A stretch of 64,000 nt of DNA from Rosa chinensis (lineage: Eukaryota > Streptophyta > Magnoliopsida > Rosales > Rosaceae): NCBI RefSeq assembly GCF_002994745.2, contig NC_037092.1, positions 9,042,501 through 9,106,500 of the forward strand, in the 5' to 3' direction. The notes below the pieces were generated by a model, which was not told the DNA's origin, ran no database searches, and worked only from the letters and a program-made list of their open reading frames with translations. How positions within the stretch are numbered: position 1 is the stretch's first letter; each line of letters opens with the position of its first letter. Shown piece after piece: positions 22,966-34,123 of this stretch. The translations under genes were made by a program, and so were the position numbers.

Positions 22966-23525
22966 CCACAATTTCTTTAGCTGGTCTATCAATTTTCACC
23001 ACTTCCACCTTCGCGATGACCACCACCACTTCCACCTTCGCGATGACCACCACCACTTCCATAGACACCACCTCCGACGAAGCTAGGGTTGAAGATGAAG
23101 AGGATCAGTGGGGTATATGGGTGAGAGCAATTTAGTGTTTTGTATAAGGGCAAAAGAGGAAGTGCAACAAATAGAGTCATAAAATATATTAAATTAAGAT
23201 AGTGGGAGTGCAGATTACAATTTGAGGAGTGCAAATTTCACTCTCCAAAAAGAATAGGTGACGAAATGTCAGAGATTTGGTGACTAATTTATTTCGTCAG
23301 CCATATCTATTTTAGTGATGAACTTAGCATTTCGTTACCTAAATGAACCAGTCACGCACTATAGGTGACGAAATTGGTGACAAACATTTTTCACCACCCA
23401 TACTTATAGGTGATGAAATTTTCAGAATAGGTGACAAAAGTGGTTTGTCACTCATTGGGTGAATTCTAGTAGTGTGCTAAACTACTTTCCTATTATACAT
23501 GATACACAATATTTACTTTCCTAAC

Positions 23526-24784
23526 TAGGCCTGGGCACGTACCGAGCCCGTTTCTTATTTCACTGGGCCTGGGACCGAGCCCGAACAGTTCGGGCCGGAC
23601 CCATATTCAATTTTCAACATCCAGGGACCGGGAAGGCCCGGACCGTTAACAAACAGGCCGATCCTTCAGGCATTTCGGGCCCAACTATGAATTTCTGGAA
23701 AAACTATGAATTTTTGCTAACAATAACGTTCAACTTAAGCCATCACAATCACATTCAACTTAACAAATCACACTGCCAACCATGTTTACTGCCTTGAGTC
23801 TACTGCCGAACAAGAACAAACCTTGAGTCTACTGCCGAACAAGAACAACACAGAACGAAACAACCTTGTCCTGTTATTGATCACCTCTACATTCAACCCA
23901 CTCCAAACTTCTCAATGCAACCAACCCAATGAGCTGAGCTTCCCCGGACCTCAGACGATGCTCATAGATGTCGGATAAGAGCCCAGAAGCATAGAACGAC
24001 CAAAGAGGACAACGGCTCCGCCGGTACCCCCGACACCCATCAAAACATCAATCCATCAAAACCCATCCAAAACTAAAAACTAAGTATACCTGAAATGTTG
24101 GAAAAAGGGATTGGAAATCTAAAATTGGGGGTTTTACTTCTTGTTTTACTGTTTTAGGGTTCGAAGAAAAGAGAGGCAGAGAGATGAGGTCGTGCTAGCT
24201 GCTAAACGAGTAGGATTGGAAATCTGAAATTGAAATTGGAATTGGAAATCTGAAATTAGGGTTCGAAGAAAAGAGAGGCAGAGAGTGAGAGAGATGAGGG
24301 TTCGAAGAAAAGAATTCCAGAGAGTGAGCGAGATGAGGTCGTTTAGCTAAGTGGGGGTTGTTTGAAATTGGGATTGCAAATCTCGTTTTAGGGTTCGAAG
24401 AAAATAGAGGCAGAGGCCAGAGAGTGAGAGAGATGAGGGTTCGAGGCGGAGAGTGAGAGAGATGAGGTCGTTTAGCTAAGTGAGAGTGAGAGAGATGAGG
24501 TCGTTTAGCTAAGTGGGGGTTGTGATCACTTGTGGTCAATTTCACGGTATACTCAAATAAATGACCTATCACAGAGGGACATATGGCAGTAATGGGACTA
24601 AGGGCTTATACGGGCTGTAATCCGGGCTTTTACTCATTAGAGATACCAGGCCCGGGACTGGCCAGTTTTATTCATAAACGGTCCGGGCCTCAAATTTTCA
24701 TCTTTTTTTTTCTTAAAGTCCGACCCTAACCAGGAGGTCCGGACCGATCCGATCCCGTTTTTCTGGTCAAAACACCCAGCCTTA
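23526..24784. mobile_element. Non-autonomous hAT element in the copia LTR
   Basis: The 1259-bp element is flanked by a perfect 8-bp target duplication TTCCTAAC (23518-23525 and 24785-24792). Its ends are TAGGCCTGGGCAC and, in reverse complement, TAAGGCTGGGTGT. 8-bp duplications and such ends are typical of hAT elements. No transposase was seen. The middle (about 24140-24530) repeats GGTTCGAAGAAAAGAGAGGC and GAGAGAGATGAGGTCGTTTAGC several times. Both ends are rich in GGGCC/CCGG motifs like those of the hAT element at 30131. Confidence 0.85.
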
Positions 24785-24800
24785 TTCCTAACACTCCCCC

Positions 24801-27800
24801 TCAAGTTTGAGAGTGGATATCGCGAACTCCCAACTTACGAATCATAGGAATGAAGTCTTCTTTTCCCAATGCTTTACTAAGAACATCAGCTAACTGATGT
24901 GAAGAACTCACAAACTTTGTAACAATAGAGCCATCTTGAATTGTATCTCTAATGTAATGACAATCCATTTCAATGTGTCTTGTTCTTTTATGAAAAACAG
25001 GATTAGCTGCATATAGCTGCCTTATTATCATAGTATAGTAGAGCAGGTTTTGATTGTAATACACCTAAATCATGGATAAGAAATCCCAACCAAGTCAGTT
25101 CACAGCAAGCCCCCATCATTGCTCTATACTCTGCCTCTGCTGAAGAAAGAGAGACGGTCTTCTGCCACTTTGATCTAAATGAAACCAAAGAGGGTCCAAG
25201 AAAGACACAATAGCCTGTAGTAGACCTTCTAGTAATCGGGCAACCTGCCCAATCAGAATAAGTTCGCAACTTGAGATCACTTTCTGAAGAAAAAAATAAA
25301 CCTTGACTAGGTGCATTCTTAAGATATAGCACAACACGAAGAGCACTTTCCATATGACATTTTCTAGGTTCATGCATGAACCTGCTCAAAACGTGAACTG
25401 GATAGGTAATATCAGGTCGCGAAACCGTAAGATAGATTAACCTTCCAACAAGCCTCCTGTATCGAGATGGATCCTTGAGCACCTCACTTTTATCAGACAA
25501 TTTCAATCCATGCTCCATAGGAGTATCAATTGGAGTTGCACCTAATAATCAGGCATCTTTAATGATCTGTAAAGCGTATTTCGTCTGGGAAATAAAGATC
25601 CCATGGGCAGAAGGTGATACTTCAATGCCAAGAAAATATTTCAAGTTCCCAAGGTCTTTAATAGGAAATTGACTATGCAGAAACTTTTTAAGTGCAGAAA
25701 TACTAGCAAAGTCATTCCCAGTAATTAAAATATCATCAACATATATTAGAAGAACAGTAAAAGACTTGCCTTGTTTCCTTGTGAATAAAGAATAGTCTTC
25801 TTTTGATTGAACATAGCCAGCTGATTGCATAGCAACTGAAAACTTGGCGAACCACTGGCGAGATGCTTGCTTTAGTCCATACAAAGACTTGTGAAGGCGA
25901 CAAACCAAGTGTTCCTCCCCCTGTCACCAAAGACTTGGAGGAGGTATCATGTAAATTTCTTTGTGAAGATCCCCATGTAAGAAGGCATTGTTGACGTCTA
26001 ACTGAGAAAGTGTCCATCGCCGAGCAATAGCCAAAGCAATTAAGCAGCGAACTGTTATGATCTTTGCAGTGGGAGAAAAAGTGTCCTGATAGTCAACACC
26101 TTCCATCTGAGTAAAACCTTTGGCCACCAAACGAGCCTTATAACGCTCGATGGAACCATCAGAACTGTGTTTGATCTTGTAAACCCATTTATAACCAATT
26201 GGCTTCTTACCGGCCAGAAGATGTGTGAGAGTCCATGTGCCATTAGCATGGAGAGCCTCTAACTCGGAGCGCATCGCCTCTTGCCACTTAGGATGGGGAG
26301 CGGCTTCAGCATAGGAACTAGGCTCAGAAGCTTGACTAATCTGAGCAATGAAGGATTGATGCCCAGGTGTATACCGATCATATATGACATAATTGGACAA
26401 GGGATAGCGGGTACCTTTGGTTGGACTAGAAAACAAAGAGGACGATTGATCGGAAGTAGGCAGTGTGACCTGAGAACAAACATAATCCCAAAGTTTTGGG
26501 GGTGGTGCAGTGGTGTGAGCGGAGTGACGGAGAAGAGCCTCAGGTGGTGGTAGAACTATGGGTGCTGGTCGAAGGATGGGATCCCGCGGTGGTGGCACAA
26601 TCAGAGTGGATAAGGTGGAGGGCGAGCTGGTGTTGGAAGGGGATGGGATTGGGTGAGTGCGGAGATCGAGCGAGGCAGAGCTGGGATTCAGAGATGTTGG
26701 GTGAGATCGAGTGACGAGGTGGTCAGAGGCGAAGCAATTGGAGAGGGAGAAGGAGGAGCGAAATCCATGGGAGAACAAGAAGGAACAACGGCATCAATGG
26801 GAGAAGACGCGATGGAGTTGTCGCAATGGGGTTGACAAGATTGTGAGTAGGAAGGTGAAGTCGGGTCAACGTCTAGTGCTGGAGAAGGAATTGGGCCAGT
26901 GGGTTGAGTTGGGTGAGTTGAAAGAAGTGGGCTGGTCGTAGATTCATTGGGTGCATAAGGAAAGATAGTCTCATGAAACACAACATCGCGACTTGTGAAA
27001 ATTTTTGAGTTAAAAGATCATAAAGCTTGTATGCTTTTTGACCTACTGGATAACCAATGAAAATGCAACGAATTGCACGAGGGGAAAATTTGTTGGTAAC
27101 GTGGGTGTTGGTGGCAAAAGCCAAACATCCAAAAATTCGAAGATGAGAAAAAGAATGAGGTTTATTATAAAGACGTTCGAATGGAGTGTGGAAAAAAAGA
27201 ATGGGTGTTGGAAGGCGATTAATGATGTGGACAGCGGTGAGAACACAGTCACCCCAAAAATGAGTTGGAAGATGAGCATGAAATTTGAGAGCCCGCGCGA
27301 CTTGCAAAATATGATGATGTTTGCGTTCCACCACCCCATTTTGTTGAGGTGTGTGGACGCATGAATGTTGAAAAAGAACTCCATTGTCCTTACAAAAGTT
27401 TTGGAGAGAAACAAATTCTCCACCATTGTCACTACGAAAAGTTTTGATACGAGAAGAAAAATGAGTAGTGATAAAGGCAAAAAAAATGTTTTAAAAGTGA
27501 TTGTGTCTCATCTTTATGTCCCATTAGGAAAACCCAAGTAAATCTTGTATAATCATCCACAATGGTAAGAAAATAGTGAGCCCCAGAAAGGGAAGGGTGC
27601 TTGTAACGACCCCAAATGTTACAATGAATTATATCAAAAGGTCTTACAGAGGAAATTGAACTAACACCAAAAGGGAGATGACTTTGCTTTGCCAAAGGAT
27701 GGACATGACAAGCATTATTATGATTGACAGAGAAATTTTAAAAAATGTTTGGGAATAAACTTTAAATGAGAGGAAGAGACATGGCCTAGACGCCGGTGCC

Positions 27801-29400
27801 AAAGATCTATGAATGAAATAGTGAGGTTGCAGGAGGGTGGTTTGGTGAAGGTGGTTTGTGAGTTGGGAAATCTTTCTCCGTCGCCAATGCCACCAAGTAA
27901 TAAAGGCCATTACGCTGCTTACCCAAACCAATCGTCCTCCTCGAAGTGAGATCTTGCAAGATACACCAATAAGGGAAAAAAGTCACGGAGCAATTTAAGC
28001 CTCTTGTCAAGCGACTAACTGACATCAAATCAACCTTTAATGTAGGAACACAAAGCACATCTCGCAAATAATAAATAGAATTTAAAGGCAAGGATCTTGT
28101 AGCAGTTATGGGTGCTTTTTGTCTACTTGGTAATAATACAGGCGGTAAGGAATGATTTTTGTTTCCATGAATAAGCAGATTTGAAGAGGAAACAATGTGA
28201 TCCATCGCGCCGTTGTCAATGATCCAACGACGTGAGGAAAATTTTGACAAACCTTGTTTATTGGTCGCTGCTTTAACTTGAGTACTAGCACCTTCATTCT
28301 CTTTAACACTCAAGAGACTCAAAAGTTGTTGGAGTTGTGCTTCTGTAATCCTTGATACAACTGATTTCCCTTCATCTTTAATCATTCTTTCATAAACTTG
28401 ATTAGCTGAAGAAGAATGGCCATGGCCTCCATTATTTTTGGAATGATTAGATCTGCCCTTGGGATGACCTGGTGGATACCGAATCAATTGGTAACAAGTG
28501 TCTACATAGTGTCCCATTTCATTACAGTAAGTGCATTGAGGTCGACCATTTGAAGAGCCAAAACGCCGCCGATCTGGATCATGATGTCACCCATCTTACT
28601 GACCATTGAAAAATTAATCAGATCGCTCAGTTCTTCCTTGTCTAGCAGAGTGATTAGGCCTGCTATTTCTAACAGCCATTGCAGCACTAGAATTTGCGGA
28701 TACATGTGTAGCACTGAGAAGTCTCTGCTTTTCTTCTTGACAAACAACTGAATAAGCTTGACGGACTGAAGGGAAAGGATTCATCAGGAGGATCTGTCCA
28801 CGAGTAGCACTGTAGGATTCATTCAACCCCATTAGGAATTGCATCAATTTTTGCCGATCTTGTTGTGTTGCACAGGTATAAGAGGAAGCATCAGCATAAG
28901 AGGCTAATTCATCCCACAAACTCTTCAATTTTGTGTAGGAGGCCGAGACAGAAAGCTTTCTTGTCGGTGATAAGCAATCTCCCTTTGAATTTCAAAGATG
29001 CGAGGAGCATTGCTTTGAGAGAAACGCTCACGAAGGTCTTCCCAAACCTCACGAGCAATAGTGTAGTAGATGACACTATCAAAGATTTTCGGAGAAATTG
29101 AATTGATGGTCCACGAATGCACCATGTCATTACATCGGGACCATGTTGCATGATCATTTGGATAAGTCTCTATTGAAGGTGCCTTGATGGTACCATTGAC
29201 GAAGCCGAGCTTGTTCTAGGCATTCAAGGCAATGGTCATTGCTCTTAGCTAAGTTGAATAATTGTCTCCATTCAATGGTTTGGAAATTAAGACCAACCTT
29301 GGGTAATCTAAATGGTGAATGAAAAAGGGATTGGAAACATCAGTGGTGGAGATGTATGAGGAAGAAGTTTTCTTGTCATCAACCATGATGGACAAACGTT
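24801..29400 (-). pseudogene. Degenerate copia gag-pol
   Basis: On the minus strand the order is gag (about 29400-28600), a CCHC-like knuckle near 28500, a protease-like WIIDNGAMDH at about 28220, integrase (about 27900-26900, with FLTIVDDYTRFTWVFLM), reverse transcriptase (about 26250-25560, with RLVAKGFTQ and [12 protein letters not shown]) and RNase H (about 25500-24810, with SSAEAEYRA and DVLSKAL). Integrase before RT is the copia order. The frame is broken repeatedly, for example a TGA at 25549-25551 where copia polyproteins have Gly, and frameshifts in gag and integrase. It cannot encode a complete polyprotein. The last residues lie just before the polypurine tract. Confidence 0.92.
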
Positions 29401-29460
29401 GAAAAATTACTACACGAGAAGGTAGGGTGCAGCATCAATGGAGTCAGGATTTTTAGTCCT

Positions 29461-29472
29461 GCTCTGATACCA
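29461..29472 (-). other. Primer-binding site of the copia element
   Basis: TGGTATCAGAGC on the minus strand immediately follows the 5' LTR. It is the common plant copia primer site, complementary to the 3' end of initiator tRNA-Met. Confidence 0.9.
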
Positions 29473-29690
29473 TGAAAAGAGGATATTTGGCTGAATGATC
29501 ATTGTATTTGTATTCAATCATGTAACAAAGATATACACAGATTACAAGAGAGAGTTCCTATTCTACAAGAAAGCTATCTCTAAAATTAAGGAGAATCAAT
29601 CACTATAATCGAGGAGAGAATAAGGCAGTAGATAACTATGCTAAACTACTTTCCTATTATACAAGATACACAATATTTACTTTCCTAACA
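29473..29690 (-). repeat. Copia 5' LTR
   Basis: 218 bp with TG...CA ends on the minus strand, followed by the primer-binding site and preceded by TTAAA. The tip on the internal side (20 bp) is also found in the promoter repeats at 18248-18796. Confidence 0.9.
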
Positions 29691-29695
29691 TTAAA

Positions 29696-30030
29696 TTCAT
29701 TAGAGAATTTAGTTAGAGAGAATTTGAGTTTTAGTTATATTCTCCCTCTTCTAGCTCTAGTGATATTTAGTTAGAGAATTTAGTTTAGGTATTTTGTCAA
29801 AGATTTTATATTAAAGTTAGCCATCTTTTACACCATTAGCCCATTAGGATTTAATATTATCCTTCGAAAAGAATTGTCTCTATCTAGCTAGTGAGTTGAT
29901 CGATCTCTAATTGAAGAGTGTTTGAAATTGGAAAAACATGTGACTTTTAACTGTATCATAGTGAGATCTCAAATGCTCATAATGTGGAAAAAGGGATAAG
30001 TAGATAACATGTACAATTCTAAACATTTGT
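29696..30030. other. Former distal promoter side of BXL
   Basis: AT-rich sequence to the right of the copia element, originally adjoining 18769. It has short GTTAGAGA-type repeats. No gene was seen. Confidence 0.4.
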
Positions 30031-30130
30031 GATGTATTAGGAGTAAAACTCTCCGCGCAGGAAGAGCCTTGATCTCACTTATATTCTGTTTCGGCTCCTC
30101 ATCAACAAGATCCCTTTCCTCCCTCTCAGG

Positions 30131-32710
30131 TAGGGGTGGGCAAAAATGACCGAAAGACCGGAAGGGACCGATCCGGACCAGCCGATTCGGTCCGGGTTTT
30201 AGAAGGAAAATAAGTGTTTTCGGGCCGGTTCGGTCCCTATAATCAGTGTGGCGGTCCGGTCCCGGTTCTTGAAAATAAGTGTGTTCGGGCCGGTTCGGTT
30301 CCTAAGTATCCTTGGCGGTCCGGGTTCGGTTCTTGACTAGAGGTGACTGCGTGGACCGGAAAACCCGAGCTTATGTAGGTGTCGTACAATTATAGGTTTG
30401 TTTTCGAAGTATATTGTGTTAGTATGGACACCATCACATGTGATTAGTTAATAGACCTAAAATCTAAAACCCGTAGTCAATCTTCCTCAGCTCTCGCAGA
30501 CTCCGCCAGTCCGCCTCTAACTCTCTCGGTCTCTCGACTCTCTCCCAGAAATCGATCTTCCTCAACCTTCAGTCAGTCAGCCGGTCAGCCCCTCTGTTCC
30601 TCACAATTGGTCTTCCTCAGCCCTCAGCCCTCACCTCTAGAGAAAGACGATCCGATTGAAGATTCAATTTCGATTTCGATCCGATTGAGAAATCGATTTC
30701 GATTTCGATTTCGATCCGATTGAGAAATCGATTTCGATCCAATTGAAGATTCAATCTCTGTGGGCGCTGCTTCAATCATCATTTCAGGTCTTCTTCTTCT
30801 TAGTTTTTCACTGTATATTTTTTTTGGGTTTCTAGCATTACCAGTTGTTATGCAGCTATTTTATGTCTTGTTGTTATGTTATGCTGTGTTTGGTTTTTGG
30901 AGTATTGATTGAAGATTTGGGCTAATGAAATTATTGAACTCTTGGATTGATTTGAGGAATTACTTTAGGTGTGTTGATTGATGTTTACGAGATTCATTTA
31001 TTGTTTTAGGATACTCTGCACCTGTGGCTTGGCAAATTAGATTACTTACCGGAGCTATGCAGAATCTGCACCGTCTTATATCTCGTCTTTCCTCGGGTCT
31101 GTGAAAAGCTTGCAGCTCAGTTGCACCACCAAGTTGAGAATAAGAGAGCTGAGGTCGAACCCAAGAAGGTAGCTTTATCATCTGGGTTTTGTTCTATTGG
31201 CTTTGTTTGAGGAGTTGAGTAATGGCTTGTGGAATTTGATTGTGGGTGTTTGTTTGTTTTTTTTTTTTTTTTTGGAGGTAGATCTCGGAGTATCAGATTA
31301 TTGAGATTACGGAGAATGTTTGTAATCTGAAGAAGGCGGAGGTGGATTGGATTTTGCTGATTGACATAGTTGAACAAGGAGATAAGTTGCAGGTAAGAAT
31401 TTGTGCTTCATTGCTTTGGATCTTGTGGACTGAAAGTTTAGAGATTGTGTTTTTGTCAACAGAAATATACTGAGTAAGAGACATTGTTTGATATGAGCTG
31501 AATTTTGGTGGTTGGTATGAGATTTTGGAATCGAAGTTTGGGTTATATGTACAAGTCGGGGTTTGAGTTGTGGTTGGTTTGGTTTCGATCCCATAAAGCT
31601 GTGTGTTGGTTTGGTTGTATAATTTGTGATTGCATATTAGCTTCTCTTAGCTTTGGAGACTACACTCAATGTTTGGTTTCAGATATTTCATTGGCTTTTG
31701 TTTTGTGACATAGCGTCTTGTTTATTTCTTTGACAAGTGAAATGAAAGAGATTGAAACAATAAAGGCCAGTGAAAAGACGAGAAAAGACCAATATGTATT
31801 GAAATGTAAAGTGTTTAGCAAGTGTATTAATCTCATAACCATTATTTAATCATGCAGCTTGTATTTTCTGGACATTTTACAGACTTGAATACTAGATGGC
31901 AACCTCATCGGATTTATTGCCACCAAGAAAAGCTAAAGGTATATCAATTTATTGCCTTGCTGCCTTTTTTTGGTTTTTGTTTCTATGATGTTGCATTGGT
32001 GCAAAGTATAAATGTATAACTATATAATGTATAAATGTGTAATACAATGTCTTTTTAAACTGAAATGTGTAGGGAAAAAAATTTGAAGACGGAGGACTGG
32101 AGGAGCAGCTGCATGGCAGCATGGAACTGATGGAAGTTTGGTTGTTCACTTGTTGTCTTGTCGAACATTGTTTTCGTTTTTAATTTGTTATGTTGTTAAG
32201 ACAATATGTGTTGTTGAACTTGCTGTGTAACTATGTTGATTGAAATCATTGAATGACTGTTATTTGCAAGATGGATTTATTTGCAGCCTTGCTGCTAGTG
32301 CAGATTGCACTTTGCAGAATGGTTTATTGGTTTTATTTTTTGCGCTTCAGCCTTGTTGCTAGTTCATAGAATCATATTACATTACTCTTTATACTCTCTA
32401 AATAGAAGCAGGTCAAGCAGCAAAATGCAGCAGTGCTGCAAAGATTGACTGGAACCGGAAACCCGAAAAACGGGCCGATTTTGTCACGGTCCGGGTTTAT
32501 CCCGGTCCCTGTTATCTTCAACTACGGTCCCGGCCCGAATTAAGACTGCCGGTCCCGGTCCCGGTCTCGGTTCTTGTAAAACAATTACCGGTCCGGGTTT
32601 AGGCCGGTCCCCATTCTCTGCATCTGCAAGTCCGGTCAGGGTTTAGCTTTGCCGGTTCTGGTCCTGGTCCCTGTAAAAGCAGTGCCGGTCTGGGACCGTG
32701 CCCAGCCCTA
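30131..32710. mobile_element. Non-autonomous hAT element carrying host exons
   Basis: The 2580-bp element has ends TAGGGGTGGGCA and (reverse complement) TAGGGCTGGGCA, and a perfect 8-bp target duplication CTCTCAGG (30123-30130 and 32711-32718). Both ends are filled with degenerate CCGGTCCGG/GGTTCGG motifs. The centre is gene-like, with a leader-like CT-rich stretch, a GATTTCGATT-type short repeat at about 30665-30755, and at least two spliceable exons (31010-31392). No transposase was recognised. Confidence 0.88.
31010..31392 (+). pseudogene. Captured exons resembling a Canopy/MSAP-like protein
   Basis: Two open exons with canonical splice sites, 31010-31168 and 31282-31392, join in phase. 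The joined frame contains CEKLAAQLHHQVENKRAEVE and EYQIIEITENVCNLKKAE. This looks to me like a plant saposin-like protein of the Canopy/DUF3456 (MIR-interacting MSAP) group. The following exon of such genes is not recognisable: at 31858 the frame reads LYFLDILQ then stop. It is probably a transduplicated fragment that may still be transcribed. The family name is from memory of the motif and is uncertain. Confidence 0.45.
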
Positions 32711-32975
32711 CTCTCAGGAGTACCCTTCAAACCTATCCAACAAAACTCCCAAGGCCTCACATATCTCAACATACGGCCTAAAACTCTCCTTCATAACCCC
32801 ATAAAGCGAAACAATCACCAACCTATTAGTCTTAGCCAAACCCGCCGGCCTACAAGCCAAAACTCAAGCATGAATCCTCAACAAATCATTCAATCTCCCC
32901 AACAATCTCTCCGGCCTCATTTCCTTAACCGGAGTAGTAGACTTGTTAAAGAATAAAATCGTAATTTTAGTTGTT

Positions 32976-33920
32976 TTTTTTTCTTAAGGCAGTAGTCAAT
33001 ATATTGATCAAAAGCCAGAATGACCCTTACATACGCTTCCGCTGCCATCTAGACAAACAAGAAGATGTGTTAGTACCCACAGTGATACATAGAACTAGGT
33101 CACTCATTTGATATTGAATACGTCGTAGACATAGCGGAATCCCCCTTTGGTACTACGTCGGAGGCCCTAAAAGAACTAAATAAAATAGAAGGATCCGACC
33201 CTCCCAACCCAACTCTAAAACAGTGAATCTAATCGCCTAGAGACCTTAATTGGTGTACAGCAAGAGACATTGAGACTTAAGTCGACAAGACCAAAACCCA
33301 ATACTAAACTAGATAGCAAAAAATCTACTAGACTGCCCCAGAAAAGGCCTATAGAAATTAGAAAATAAAACTCAGCCTAAAATAATAATGGACTAGGGCA
33401 GAACCCTAGTCCAAACTTGAGCCCAATAGGGTCACCAAAGAGATCTCCAAGCCCATCCTCTTGGTTTGGACCCGTCCATCAGCTCCTCCCAGACCTGTAG
33501 TGCACCACAGTTAGGCCACATTTCGTCCAAACACGTCGTCGCGTCATTACGATCTGCACCGCAATACCATCCCCCCCATCCAAACCTCTGAGCCACTTAG
33601 CCGTAACCTGCAAGACCACTGAAACATCATCCCCTAGCCAGGCCTCGCAATCCCCACCGCCATCAATCAAGATTGAAAGCGTCAATGATCCAAGAAGCCA
33701 TCAGCGGGGATAGAAGAAACCAACCTATACCGCACGACCACTGCCGTCGCCACCATCCCAGCCAAACCATCTGACAAACCGGAGAGAATCCCTTAGACGA
33801 AGTCCCCTGGGCAGTAGATCTCCCGTCCAACAACTAACCCTACGACAGCAGTGAGGTCGAACTTCCGGGCTCCACTGAACGAGAATTAATTGCCAACAGA
33901 GAGGCCAGCCTAGGGTTACT

Positions 33921-34011
<91 letters not shown>

Positions 34012-34026
34012 TAGTCTTTCTCATCA
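32976..34026 (-). mobile_element. PolyA retroposon (truncated LINE-type) with 14-bp TSD
   Basis: TAATTTTAGTTGTT occurs on both sides (32962-32975 and 34027-34040). On the minus strand the block starts with a long (TC)n tract, continues through GC-richer sequence with no intact frame, and ends in an A-run next to 32976. A variable-length duplication plus a polyA end marks target-primed retrotransposition. It landed in or next to the ANTH pseudogene. Confidence 0.75.
33922..34006. repeat. (GA)n microsatellite
   Basis: About 42 uninterrupted GA units at the 5' end of the retroposon (TC on its sense strand). The tract length suggests it is highly polymorphic. Confidence 0.97.
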
Positions 34027-34123
34027 TAATTTTAGTTGTTAAACCTAATGGTAGTGGTTTTAGTCGTTTTACTATATTGAGTAATATTTGGTGGTTTTAC
34101 AGTTTTACTAGATTGGGTAATAT

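Larger units (their letters stand above)
21684..23246. mobile_element. Pack-MULE-like element with gene fragments
   Basis: Inverted repeats of about 100-112 bp (21684-21795 and 23147-23246) begin GGAGAGTAAGATTTGCA / GGAGAGTGAAATTTGCA and end with TTTTGCCCTT. Long TIRs enclosing pieces of host genes, with no transposase, are typical of Pack-MULEs. The cargo is MinE fragment 1 (21858-22150), a BZR1/BES1 exon (22515-22853) and MinE fragment 2 (22854-22965). The flanks are A-rich, so the expected 9-bp target duplication cannot be confirmed. A 24-bp unit is repeated at about 23001-23060. Confidence 0.75.
18944..23474. mobile_element. CACTA-like element inside the copia 3' LTR
   Basis: The LTR is interrupted after ACTATGC (TGC at 18941-18943) and resumes at 23475 with TGCTAAAC, giving a 3-bp target duplication. 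The right end is TTCTAGTAGTG, the inverse of a CACTACTAGAA terminus. The preceding 200 bp hold many copies of GGTGACGAAAT-type subterminal motifs in both orientations, both hallmarks of CACTA elements. The left end (CAATCTAATTTTGTCACTC) is degenerate and lacks these repeats. No transposase was seen. The interior contains a compound microsatellite and a nested long-TIR element. Confidence 0.65.
18775..29690 (-). mobile_element. Ty1/copia LTR retrotransposon with nested insertions
   Basis: The element lies on the minus strand. Its intact 5' LTR is 29473-29690 (218 bp). The primer-binding site is at 29461-29472 and the polypurine tract at 24794-24804. The 3' LTR survives in three pieces, 18775-18943, 23478-23525 and 24793, which also total 218 bp. 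TTAAA flanks the whole at 18770-18774 and 29691-29695 as the 5-bp target duplication. By eye the two LTRs differ at about 16 positions, so the insertion is not recent. The 3' LTR was split by a CACTA-like element (18944-23474) and a hAT element (23526-24784). Confidence 0.92.
30030..32960 (-). pseudogene. ANTH-domain clathrin assembly protein pseudogene, split by hAT
   Basis: At 32960-32719 (minus) the frame reads MRPERLLGRLNDLLRI, RPAGLAKTNRLVIVSLYGV and ICEALGVLLDRFE. These are strongly like AP180/CALM clathrin assembly proteins, apart from a TGA after IHA. Across the hAT element, 30130-30030 reads REERDLVDEEPKQN and ISEIKALPA, the acidic linker with EIKALPA found further along in the same family. 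The part between them (rest of the ANTH domain) is missing beyond what the hAT insertion explains. The 5' end at about 32961 is cut by a retroposon. The functional family binds PtdIns(4,5)P2 and clathrin at the plasma membrane; this copy is dead. Confidence 0.8.

Noticed and set aside
22989..23234. Minus-strand Gly/His-rich frame
   Set aside because: Translation of the 24-bp tandem repeat within the Pack-MULE-like element, with no independent support.
26496..26941. Plus-strand frames within the copia element
   Set aside because: They oppose the clear pol reading frame on the minus strand and have no domain.
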